From assembly GCA_025463615.1 (NCBI GenBank), contig JAODAU010000378.1:1-5881 (forward strand): a stretch of DNA of 5,881 bases, written 5' to 3'. Position numbers and translations under genes: made by a program. Below are positions 1-5,418 of the stretch, in pieces. The notes under the pieces were generated by a model, which searched no databases, had not been told where the DNA came from, and was given only the letters and a program-made list of their open reading frames with translations. Origin of the DNA: Microbacteriaceae bacterium (GTDB lineage: Bacteria > Actinomycetota > Actinomycetes > Actinomycetales > Microbacteriaceae). The stretch's first letter is position 1. Each line of letters opens with the position of its first letter.

Positions 1-636
1 TACTACGAGCAGGGCGCAGACGAGATCACCTTCCTCGACGTCACGGCCACCGTTGACAACAGGGACACGACCTACGATGTCGTGCGCGCGACGGCGGAAC
101 AGGTCTTCATCCCGCTCACCGTGGGCGGCGGCGTGCGCAGCACCGAGGATGTCGCGAGGCTCCTGGCCAGCGGAGCTGACAAAGTCGGCGTGAACAGCGC
201 CGCCATCGCCCGGCCCGCGCTTGTCGGGGAGATCGCGGACCGCTTCGGCGCGCAGGTGCTGGTGCTCTCCCTCGACGTGAAGCGCAGCGGCGGCCGCTTC
301 GTGGTGACGACCCACGGCGGCCGCACCGAGACGAACCTCGACGCGCTCGACTGGGCGCGTGAGGTGATCGAGCGCGGCGCCGGAGAGCTGCTCGTCAACT
401 CGATCGACGCCGACGGCACGAAGAAGGGCTACGACCTCGAGCTCATCGCGCTCATGCGTGAGCTCAGCAGCGTCCCGGTCATCGCGAGCGGCGGCGCCGG
501 CGCCGCAGGCGACTTCGCGCCCGCGATCGAGGCTGGGGCCGATGCCGTGCTCGCGGCATCCGTCTTCCACAATGGTGAACTGACAGTGGGCGACGTCAAA
601 CGCGCGCTGGACGAGGCAGGGCTGGTAGTGCGATGA
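1..636 (+). CDS. hisF: Imidazole glycerol phosphate synthase subunit HisF (5' partial)
   Basis: HisF is the cyclase subunit of the HisF-HisH complex. It uses ammonia supplied by HisH to turn PRFAR into imidazole glycerol phosphate and AICAR in the cytoplasm. The frame is open from base 1 and gives 211 residues. Aligning the catalytic Asp of SLDVKR (fragment residue 92) with Asp130 of Thermotoga maritima HisF implies that about 38 N-terminal residues, including the other catalytic Asp of the LDVKDGRVV-type motif, lie upstream of the window. Visible (beta-alpha)8-barrel signatures are [11 protein letters not shown] near the start, LTVGGGVRS (phosphate binding), [26 protein letters not shown] and [10 protein letters not shown]. 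The TGA stop at 634-636 overlaps the hisI ATG, so the two are probably translationally coupled. No defect is visible in the part present. Family identification is secure. Confidence 0.97.
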   Translation, partial: YYEQGADEITFLDVTATVDNRDTTYDVVRATAEQVFIPLTVGGGVRSTEDVARLLASGADKVGVNSAAIARPALVGEIADRFGAQVLVLSLDVKRSGGRFVVTTHGGRTETNLDALDWAREVIERGAGELLVNSIDADGTKKGYDLELIALMRELSSVPVIASGGAGAAGDFAPAIEAGADAVLAASVFHNGELTVGDVKRALDEAGLVVR

Positions 637-1010
637 GTGAACAATTGACGGATGCCACGGTCGGAGAGGTCATCGACCGCGCCGTCTTCGCGGAGAACGG
701 CCTGCTGCCCGCGATCATCCAGCAGTGGGACTCGAAAGAGGTACTCATGCTCGGCTATATGAATGCCGAGGCGCTGCGACGCACTCTCACGGAGGGCCGC
801 GTGACGTTCTGGAGCCGCAGCCGGGGCGAGTTCTGGCGCAAGGGCGACACGAGCGGCAACCGCCAGTACGTGCGTGGCGCCGCGCTCGACTGCGACGGCG
901 ACACCCTGCTCGTGCAGGTCGACCAGCACGGCCCCGCCTGCCACACCGGCGCGCACGCCTGCTTCGACGTTGACCCGCTCAACCCCGTCGTCGGAGCGCC
1001 GGATGAGTAG
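633..1010 (+). CDS. hisI: Phosphoribosyl-AMP cyclohydrolase HisI (monofunctional)
   Basis: HisI opens the adenine ring of phosphoribosyl-AMP to give ProFAR, the third step of histidine synthesis. The 125-residue product has the full family signature: [20 protein letters not shown] (residues 57-76), the acidic Mg-binding cluster DCDGD (86-90), and the Zn-binding cysteines Cys87, Cys103 and Cys110 in DCDGD, GPACHTG and HACF. The length is that of a stand-alone cyclohydrolase with no fused HisE pyrophosphohydrolase domain, as is usual in actinobacteria, so HisE must be encoded elsewhere. The ATG at 633 overlaps the hisF stop as ATGA. No strong Shine-Dalgarno is seen, which fits coupled translation. 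The last 8 bases overlap the start of trpE, physically joining the histidine and tryptophan genes. Confidence 0.96.
   Translation: MSEQLTDATVGEVIDRAVFAENGLLPAIIQQWDSKEVLMLGYMNAEALRRTLTEGRVTFWSRSRGEFWRKGDTSGNRQYVRGAALDCDGDTLLVQVDQHGPACHTGAHACFDVDPLNPVVGAPDE
644..660 (+). repeat. 17-bp exact direct repeat, copy 1 (inside hisI)
   Basis: ATTGACGGATGCCACGG occurs here and again at 2840-2856. Both copies are read in the same frame as Leu-Thr-Asp-Ala-Thr, here near the HisI N-terminus, before the conserved catalytic part. The copy contains the GGATGCC word that recurs in this window. Its function, if any, is unknown; it begins with a TTGAC that looks like a -35 element but has no matching -10 downstream. 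Confidence 0.6.
993..996 (+). promoter_or_regulatory. Shine-Dalgarno that decides the trpE start
   Basis: GGAG lies 6 bases before the ATG at 1003, inside the hisI 3' end. It supports starting trpE at 1003 rather than at the in-frame ATG at 874. The longer version would add 43 low-complexity residues (Thr, Ser, Pro and Ala rich) that merely read hisI out of frame. Confidence 0.65.
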
Positions 1011-2529
1011 CACCACGACGCGCGCGGACTTCGACGCGCGGCTCACGGCCGGCCATCGCGTCGTCCCTGTCATCCGCGAGCTCTTCGCGGACGGCGAGAC
1101 GCCGGTGGGCATCTACCGCAAGCTCGCGCTCGGAAAACCGGGCACGTTCCTGCTCGAATCGGCGGAGCAGGGTGGCATTTGGTCCCGGTTCTCGTTCGTC
1201 GGCGTCTCGAGCTTCGGCGTGCTGACCCAGGTCCCGGTGGGGACGACGGCCTGGCTCGATTACGGACTGCCCGTCGAGCGCGCGCTCGGCCCCGACCACC
1301 CCACCGGGCCTCTCGAAGCGCTCGCGCACCTCTACGAGCGGTGGAGCACGCCGCGCGTGGAGGGGCACCCGCCGCTCACAGGAGGCTTGGTCGGCTTCAT
1401 CGGCTGGGAGGCGATCCGCCAGATCGAGCGGCTGCCGAACGTGCCGCCGGCCGACTTCAGCGTTCCAGGCCAGGCCCTGAGCTTCGTCTCGGAGCTCGTG
1501 GTGCTGGATCACCGGTACGGCACGGTGCTGTTGATCGCCGCGGCGCTCAATGACGGGCTGGACGAGGCATCCGGGCTGTGGGATGACGCCCAGGCGCGGC
1601 TCGACGCCATGCAGGCCGGCCTCGCGCAGCCGAGCGAAGCGTGGCTCGCCGAGGTCGACCTGACCATCGAACCCGAACCGATCGCGCGAACGGTGCCCGC
1701 CGACTACCACGCGGCCATCGAGCGCTCGAAGCAGTACATTCGCGACGGCGACGTGTTCCAGGTGGTCGTGTCGCAGCGCTTCGACCACGAGATCACGGCC
1801 GATCCGATCGACGTCTACCGGGTGCTGCGCACGCTCAACCCCTCGCCGTATATGTACCTGCTCACGCTCGTCGACACCGCGGGGGAGCCGTACTCGATCG
1901 TCGGGTCGAGCCCGGAGGCGCTCGTGAAGGTGTCGAACCGCCGGGTGTACATGCACCCGATCGCCGGATCGAGGCCGCGCGGCGAGACACCGGAGGCCGA
2001 CCTCGACCTCGCCACCGAGTTGCTCGAAGACCCGAAGGAGAAGGCCGAGCACCTCATGCTCGTCGACCTCGCCCGCAATGACCTGCAGAAGGTCTGCGAA
2101 CCGGGCACCGTGGAGGTGACCGAGTTCATGCAGGTGGAGCGCTTCAGCCACATCATGCACCTCGTGTCGTCGGTGGAGGGCGACCTCACCCCGGAGGCGA
2201 GCTCGGTCGATGTGTTCCGCGCGACCTTTCCGGCCGGAACGCTCTCTGGCGCACCGAAACCGCGCGCGCTCGAGATCATCGATGAGCTCGAGCCGGCCCA
2301 GCGCGGCGTGTATGGGGGAGTCGTCGGCTACCTGGACTTCGCCGGGGATGCGGATCTCGCGATCGCGATCCGCACTGCGACGATCGTCGGCGGCCTCGCC
2401 CGGGTGCAGGCCGGCGCCGGCCTCGTCGCCGACTCCGACCCGGCCGCCGAGCACCAGGAGTCGCAGAACAAGGCGGCCGCGCCCCTGCGGGCCGTTGCCG
2501 TGGCCAACGCGATGCGCCGGGTGCCGTGA
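1003..2529 (+). CDS. trpE: Anthranilate synthase component I
   Basis: TrpE converts chorismate plus ammonia, supplied by the glutaminase subunit TrpG, to anthranilate, the first committed step of tryptophan synthesis. The 508-residue protein has an N-terminal regulatory domain with the feedback motif LLES (residues 50-53), followed by the chorismate-binding domain. That domain shows NPSPYMYLL (279-287, also part of the Trp pocket), PIAGSRPRG (319-327), DLARNDL (355-361), HIMHLVSSVEG (383-393), PAGTLSGAPK (410-419) and GAGLVADSDPAAEHQE (471-486). The Ala in PIAG, rather than the Lys of PabB, argues for anthranilate synthase over aminodeoxychorismate synthase. The usual PIAGT is PIAGS here. No TrpG domain is fused. 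The conserved LLES predicts allosteric inhibition by tryptophan. The start overlaps hisI by 8 bp and the stop overlaps the next gene by 4 bp (GTGA). Confidence 0.97.
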   Translation: MSSTTTRADFDARLTAGHRVVPVIRELFADGETPVGIYRKLALGKPGTFLLESAEQGGIWSRFSFVGVSSFGVLTQVPVGTTAWLDYGLPVERALGPDHPTGPLEALAHLYERWSTPRVEGHPPLTGGLVGFIGWEAIRQIERLPNVPPADFSVPGQALSFVSELVVLDHRYGTVLLIAAALNDGLDEASGLWDDAQARLDAMQAGLAQPSEAWLAEVDLTIEPEPIARTVPADYHAAIERSKQYIRDGDVFQVVVSQRFDHEITADPIDVYRVLRTLNPSPYMYLLTLVDTAGEPYSIVGSSPEALVKVSNRRVYMHPIAGSRPRGETPEADLDLATELLEDPKEKAEHLMLVDLARNDLQKVCEPGTVEVTEFMQVERFSHIMHLVSSVEGDLTPEASSVDVFRATFPAGTLSGAPKPRALEIIDELEPAQRGVYGGVVGYLDFAGDADLAIAIRTATIVGGLARVQAGAGLVADSDPAAEHQESQNKAAAPLRAVAVANAMRRVP

Positions 2530-3089
2530 GCGCGCGCCGGCTCAAACTCATTCTCGTCTTTGGGGGTCTCGTGCTCGGCGCGTTCACGCTGCTCGCCTGG
2601 ACGCAGCCGTGGTTCGACCTCATCCTCGTCGGTGGCCAGCGTCTCCCCGTGTCCGGCCAGTCGGCCGCTCCCGCGCTCTCCGCGCTTGGGCTCGCCTCTC
2701 TCGCACTGTTCGCCGCGCTGACCATCGCGGGCCGCGCGTTCCGCATCGCGCTCGGCGTGATCGAGGCGGGGATCGGCGTGCTCGTCGCGGTTACGGCGGT
2801 CGCCGCGCTGGGCGATCCGGTCGCGGCATCCGGGTCAGCATTGACGGATGCCACGGCGGTGAGCGGCGCGGAATCCCTCGCGGCCCTCGTCCAGTCCGCC
2901 GCCCCCACCGCCTGGCCCTCGCTGGCCGTCGCCGCTGGCGCCCTGGCCGCGGTCCTCGGAGTCCTCGTCGTGGTCACCTCCGGCCGCTGGCCGGGGCCGA
3001 CGCGCAAGTACGAGTCGGCGCGAACGGATGAGGGCACCGCGGGCGCGTGGGACGCGCTGAGCGATGGGCACGACCCGACGGCACGCTGA
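2526..3089 (+). CDS. Trp-operon-associated membrane protein (TIGR02234 / Trp_oprn_chp type)
   Basis: This is a 187-residue integral membrane protein of unknown function. It matches, by position, size and topology, the conserved hypothetical membrane protein found next to trpE in many actinobacteria. Four hydrophobic segments are visible at about 7-25, 48-67, 73-96 and 131-151. Basic MSARRLK, RAFR and the C-terminal SGRWPGPTRK suggest both ends inside, with the loops at 26-47 and 97-130 outside. The first outer loop opens with a WTQPWF motif (25-30), which I recall as the family hallmark. The second is rich in Ala, Ser and Thr. The cytoplasmic tail (152-187) is polar and probably disordered. 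The GTG start overlaps the trpE stop, with no Shine-Dalgarno, so expression is likely coupled to TrpE. Role in transport, regulation or enzyme anchoring is only a guess; no catalytic motif is seen. Confidence 0.88.
   Translation: MSARRLKLILVFGGLVLGAFTLLAWTQPWFDLILVGGQRLPVSGQSAAPALSALGLASLALFAALTIAGRAFRIALGVIEAGIGVLVAVTAVAALGDPVAASGSALTDATAVSGAESLAALVQSAAPTAWPSLAVAAGALAAVLGVLVVVTSGRWPGPTRKYESARTDEGTAGAWDALSDGHDPTAR
2840..2856 (+). repeat. 17-bp exact direct repeat, copy 2 (inside membrane-protein gene)
   Basis: This is an exact copy of 644-660, again read as Leu-Thr-Asp-Ala-Thr, here in the second outer loop of the membrane protein (residues 106-110). A GGCATCC word sits just upstream at 2825-2831. 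The two host proteins are unrelated, so shared ancestry of the genes does not explain the match. Confidence 0.6.
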
Positions 3090-3106
3090 GTGTCGGCAGC
3101 GTCCCG
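3079..3106 (+). terminator. Candidate hairpin (weak terminator or attenuator)
   Basis: ACGCTG (3083-3088) and CAGCGT (3097-3102) form a perfect 6-bp stem with an 8-base loop. The stem extends past one C-C mismatch by three more pairs (3079-3081 with 3104-3106). It straddles the stop codon of the membrane-protein gene. No run of T follows directly, so it is not a classic intrinsic terminator. It could be a weak terminator, an mRNA stabiliser, or chance in GC-rich DNA. Confidence 0.25.
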
Positions 3107-3117
3107 AGCCCGCCCGC

Positions 3118-3123
3118 TACAAT
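3118..3123 (+). promoter_or_regulatory. Candidate internal promoter -10 element (TACAAT)
   Basis: TACAAT is one base from the TATAAT consensus and stands out as an AT-rich island (about 3118-3127) in GC-rich DNA, in the only intergenic gap of the window. It could drive the HGxxPAAW gene with trpCBA. No good -35 lies 16-18 bases upstream, where the sequence is GC-rich, so the call rests on the -10 alone. Any transcript would start near 3130, cutting into or just missing the Shine-Dalgarno at 3127-3132. Confidence 0.3.
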
Positions 3124-3126
3124 TTC

Positions 3127-3132
3127 AAGGAG
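3127..3132 (+). promoter_or_regulatory. Strong Shine-Dalgarno AAGGAG, unusually placed
   Basis: AAGGAG is the best ribosome-binding sequence in the window. It is 21 bases before the annotated ATG at 3154, which is too far for direct use, but 11 bases before the ATG at 3144 that opens a 6-codon ORF. The start at 3154 has its own weaker GGAG at 3146-3149 with a tight 4-base spacing. An in-frame TAA at 3136 rules out a longer version of the gene using this site. Confidence 0.45.
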
Positions 3133-3143
3133 TACTAAAGCGA

Positions 3144-3164
3144 ATGGAGCACGATGAGCATTGA
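3144..3164 (+). other. Possible 6-codon upstream ORF (MEHDEH)
   Basis: ATG at 3144 reads Met-Glu-His-Asp-Glu-His and stops with TGA at 3162-3164, 8 bases past the ATG of the HGxxPAAW gene, in another frame. It is served by AAGGAG at 3127-3132. If translated, ribosomes ending here could re-initiate at 3154. It has no Trp codons, so it is not a trp attenuation leader. It may be chance. Confidence 0.2.
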
Positions 3165-3384
3165 GTCTGACCCCGGCCACGGTAACTCGCCGGCCGCCTG
3201 GACCGCTGTCATCATCATGCTGGTCGCTTTCACGATCGGCACCTTCGCCTTCTGGTTCGACATCGCCTGGCTCGTCGTCGCCTCGGCGGCGCTTGTCGTC
3301 GTCGGCGCGATCGTGGGGTTGATCCTCTCGCGGGTCGGCTACGGCGTCGGCGGCTCCAAGGTGACAACCAGGGCGCACAGCTAG
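3154..3384 (+). CDS. HGxxPAAW family small membrane protein
   Basis: This 76-residue protein carries the name-giving motif HGNSPAAW at residues 9-16, followed by two hydrophobic segments (about 17-34 and 37-58) joined by a very short turn, then a short basic tail ending in RAHS. That makes it a small hairpin-type inner-membrane protein. The family is typical of actinobacteria, commonly sits in the trp gene cluster as here, and has no established function. The only in-frame start after the TAA at 3136 is the ATG at 3154. The gene is separated from the preceding membrane protein by 64 bp and from trpC by 1 bp, so it is probably expressed with trpC. The motif lies before the first membrane segment; which side of the membrane it faces is not clear from charge. 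Confidence 0.9.
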   Translation: MSIESDPGHGNSPAAWTAVIIMLVAFTIGTFAFWFDIAWLVVASAALVVVGAIVGLILSRVGYGVGGSKVTTRAHS

Positions 3385-3385
3385 A

Positions 3386-4159
3386 GTGCTCGACCAACTC
3401 GTAGCCGGAGCCCTGCAGGACGCTTCGGAGCGTCGTGCTGTTCGCAGCCTCGCCGAGGTGGAGCGTGCCGCGCTCGATCGCGCGCCCGCACTCGACGTGC
3501 TCGCCGCTCTCGCGCCGCGCGAGCGCGTGCACATCATCGCGGAGATCAAGCGGGCGAGCCCATCCCGCGGCCCGCTCGCCGAGATCGCCGACCCCGCTGC
3601 ACTCGCCTCCGCGTACCAGTTGGGTGGCGCCAGCGCGATCAGCGTGCTCACGGAGGGGCGGCGTTTCGGCGGATCGCTCGAGGATCTCGAGGCCGTGCGG
3701 AACGCGGCATCCGTGCCCGTGCTGCGCAAGGACTTCATCGCCGAGGCGTACCAGGTGTACGAGGCGCGCGCCGCGGGAGCGGATCTCGTGCTGCTCATCG
3801 TGGCCGCGCTCGACGAGCGCACCCTGTCGGGCCTTTTCCGGCTCGTCAACGAGCTCGGGATGACCCCGCTCGTGGAGACCCACAGCGCGGAGGAGCTCGA
3901 CCGGGCGCTCGACCTCGGCGCCGATGTCATCGGAGTCAACGCCCGCGACCTGAGCACCTTCGAGCTCGACCAGGACCTGTTCGGGCGGCTCGCCGACCAG
4001 ATCCCGAGCGGCGTCATCCGCGTCGCCGAGTCGGCGGTGAAGACCCCGGCGGATGTCGCCCACTACCGCCGCGCTGGCGCCGACGTCGTGCTCGTGGGCG
4101 AGGCGCTGGTCACCGGCGGGGACCCCGTCACCACCCTCCGCGAATTCCTGGCTGCGTGA
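3386..4159 (+). CDS. trpC: Indole-3-glycerol phosphate synthase
   Basis: TrpC closes the indole ring, converting CdRP to indole-3-glycerol phosphate with loss of CO2 and water. The 257 residues form a single (beta-alpha)8 barrel with all catalytic positions present. Glu53 and Lys55 are in [11 protein letters not shown], Lys115 in VLRKDFI, Glu164 in LVETHS, Asn185 in IGVNARDL, and Glu215 and Ser216 in AESAV. These correspond to Glu51, Lys53, Lys110, Glu159, Asn180, Glu210 and Ser211 of the Sulfolobus enzyme. The phosphate-binding GEALV is at 239-243. There is no fused TrpF domain, unlike the enterobacterial TrpC-TrpF protein. The start is a GTG one base after the preceding stop; only a weak AGGG (3370-3373) precedes it, suggesting coupling. 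The protein contains no tryptophan, a frugality often seen in Trp-biosynthetic enzymes. Confidence 0.96.
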   Translation: MLDQLVAGALQDASERRAVRSLAEVERAALDRAPALDVLAALAPRERVHIIAEIKRASPSRGPLAEIADPAALASAYQLGGASAISVLTEGRRFGGSLEDLEAVRNAASVPVLRKDFIAEAYQVYEARAAGADLVLLIVAALDERTLSGLFRLVNELGMTPLVETHSAEELDRALDLGADVIGVNARDLSTFELDQDLFGRLADQIPSGVIRVAESAVKTPADVAHYRRAGADVVLVGEALVTGGDPVTTLREFLAA

Positions 4160-5418
4160 TGGTCGCCCTCCGCGACGAGTTCGGACCGTACTTCGGGCAG
4201 TACGGCGGCCGTTTCGTGCCCGAGTCGCTCATCGCGGCCCTCGACGAGCTGGATGCCGCATACACGGCGGCCAAGACCGACCCCGCATTCCAGGCCGAGC
4301 TGGCCCATCTGCACGCGACCTACACCGGACGACCGAGCATCGTCACGGAGGTTCCACGGTTCGCCGAGCACGCCGGGGGAGCCAGGATCATCCTCAAGCG
4401 CGAGGACCTCAACCACACCGGTTCGCACAAGATCAACAACGTGCTCGGGCAGGCGCTGCTCGCAAAACGGCTCGGCAAGACCCGCCTGATCGCGGAAACC
4501 GGCGCGGGCCAGCACGGCGTGGCGACGGCGACCGCCGCTGCGCTGTTCGGCATGGAGTGCGTGGTTTACATGGGCGAGGTCGACACGGAGCGCCAGGCGC
4601 TCAACGTCGCGCGGATGCGGCTGCTCGGCGCCGAGGTGATCCCGGTGAAGACCGGGTCCCGCACCCTGAAGGATGCGATCAACGACGCCCTTCGAGACTG
4701 GGTTTCGAGCGTCGACAGCACCCACTACGTGCTCGGCACGGTCGCGGGACCGCATCCGTTCCCCGTGATGGTGCGTGATTTCCACAAGATCATCGGCGAG
4801 GAGGCGCGCCAGCAGGTGCTCGACCTCACCGGCAGGCTTCCCGATGCCGTCACCGCGTGCGTGGGCGGCGGCAGCAACGCAATCGGCATCTTCCACGCCT
4901 TCCTCGATGATCCGGATGTCGCGCTCTACGGCTACGAGGCGGCGGGTGATGGCCACCTCACCGAGAAGCACGCCGCAACGATCACCCGCGGGCGCCCTGG
5001 CGTGCTCCACGGCGCACGCAGCTACCTGCTGCAGGACGAGGACGGCCAGACGATCGAATCGCACTCCATCTCGGCCGGCCTCGACTACCCTGGGGTCGGT
5101 CCCGAGCACGCCTGGCTCAACGACATCGGCCGGGCGACCTACCTGCCGATCACCGACGACGAGGCGATGCAGGCCTTCCGGCTGCTGAGCCGCACCGAGG
5201 GCATCATCCCGGCGATCGAGTCCGCCCACGCCCTCGCCGGCACGATCAAGCTCGGCCGGGAGCTCGGGCCAGACGCGATAATCCTCGTGAACCTGAGCGG
5301 TCGCGGTGACAAGGACATGGAGACCGCCGGCAAGTATTTCGACATCCTCGACACGGCCGCCCTCGCGGTCGAAGACGTCTCCCCGCTCGAGCCCGCGACG
5401 CCGGAGACCGAGCGTTGA
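4159..5418 (+). CDS. trpB: Tryptophan synthase beta chain
   Basis: TrpB is the PLP-dependent subunit that condenses indole with L-serine to give tryptophan, receiving indole through a tunnel from TrpA. With the ATG at 4159 the protein has 419 residues. PLP forms its Schiff base with Lys91 in [10 protein letters not shown] (85-94). Other landmarks are AETGAGQHG with catalytic Glu113, the phosphate loop VGGGSNA (235-241), Asp309 in [12 protein letters not shown], Glu354 in PAIESAHA and LSGRGDKD (379-386). It is the TrpB1 type that pairs with TrpA, in line with trpA following. A GTG at 4156 directly before the ATG would give a 4-bp GTGA overlap with trpC and one extra residue; neither start has a clear Shine-Dalgarno, and ATG was preferred. 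The tail after KYFDIL is acidic and Pro-rich. Confidence 0.96.
   Translation: MVALRDEFGPYFGQYGGRFVPESLIAALDELDAAYTAAKTDPAFQAELAHLHATYTGRPSIVTEVPRFAEHAGGARIILKREDLNHTGSHKINNVLGQALLAKRLGKTRLIAETGAGQHGVATATAAALFGMECVVYMGEVDTERQALNVARMRLLGAEVIPVKTGSRTLKDAINDALRDWVSSVDSTHYVLGTVAGPHPFPVMVRDFHKIIGEEARQQVLDLTGRLPDAVTACVGGGSNAIGIFHAFLDDPDVALYGYEAAGDGHLTEKHAATITRGRPGVLHGARSYLLQDEDGQTIESHSISAGLDYPGVGPEHAWLNDIGRATYLPITDDEAMQAFRLLSRTEGIIPAIESAHALAGTIKLGRELGPDAIILVNLSGRGDKDMETAGKYFDILDTAALAVEDVSPLEPATPETER
5403..5406 (+). promoter_or_regulatory. Shine-Dalgarno supporting the TTG start of trpA
   Basis: GGAG lies 8 bases before the TTG at 5415, an ideal spacing, within the last codons of trpB. No ATG or GTG is available in the trpA frame nearby, so this site fixes TTG as the start. 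Confidence 0.6.

Noticed and set aside
491..506. 16-bp perfect palindrome GCGGCGCCGGCGCCGC in hisF
   Set aside because: It encodes the conserved Gly/Ala run of the HisF ASGGAG motif. GC-rich Gly-Ala codons produce such palindromes readily.
874..1002. Longer trpE start at 874, adding 43 residues
   Set aside because: The extension is hisI read out of frame. The ATG at 1003 has a well-placed GGAG and gives the usual family N-terminus.
2409..2422. 14-bp perfect palindrome GGCCGGCGCCGGCC in trpE
   Set aside because: It encodes part of the conserved GAGLVADSDP motif region, so coding constraint plus GC content explains it.
979..2454. 491-codon open frame on the minus strand, antisense to trpE
   Set aside because: The translation is Arg, Glu, His and Asp rich with no recognisable domain, typical of the complement of a GC-rich gene, and trpE on the plus strand carries all family motifs.
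2210..3031. 273-codon plus-strand frame across the trpE and membrane-protein junction
   Set aside because: The product is an Arg-, Ser- and Pro-rich shadow in another frame, and it conflicts with two well-supported genes.
3090..3153. Trp leader-peptide attenuator or T-box before trpCBA
   Set aside because: The 6-codon ORF has no Trp codons, there are no paired terminator and antiterminator hairpins with a T-run, and 64 bp is too short for a T-box.
4063..5229. 388-codon open frame on the minus strand, antisense to trpC/trpB
   Set aside because: It shows the same GC-rich shadow composition and lies fully opposite conserved enzymes.
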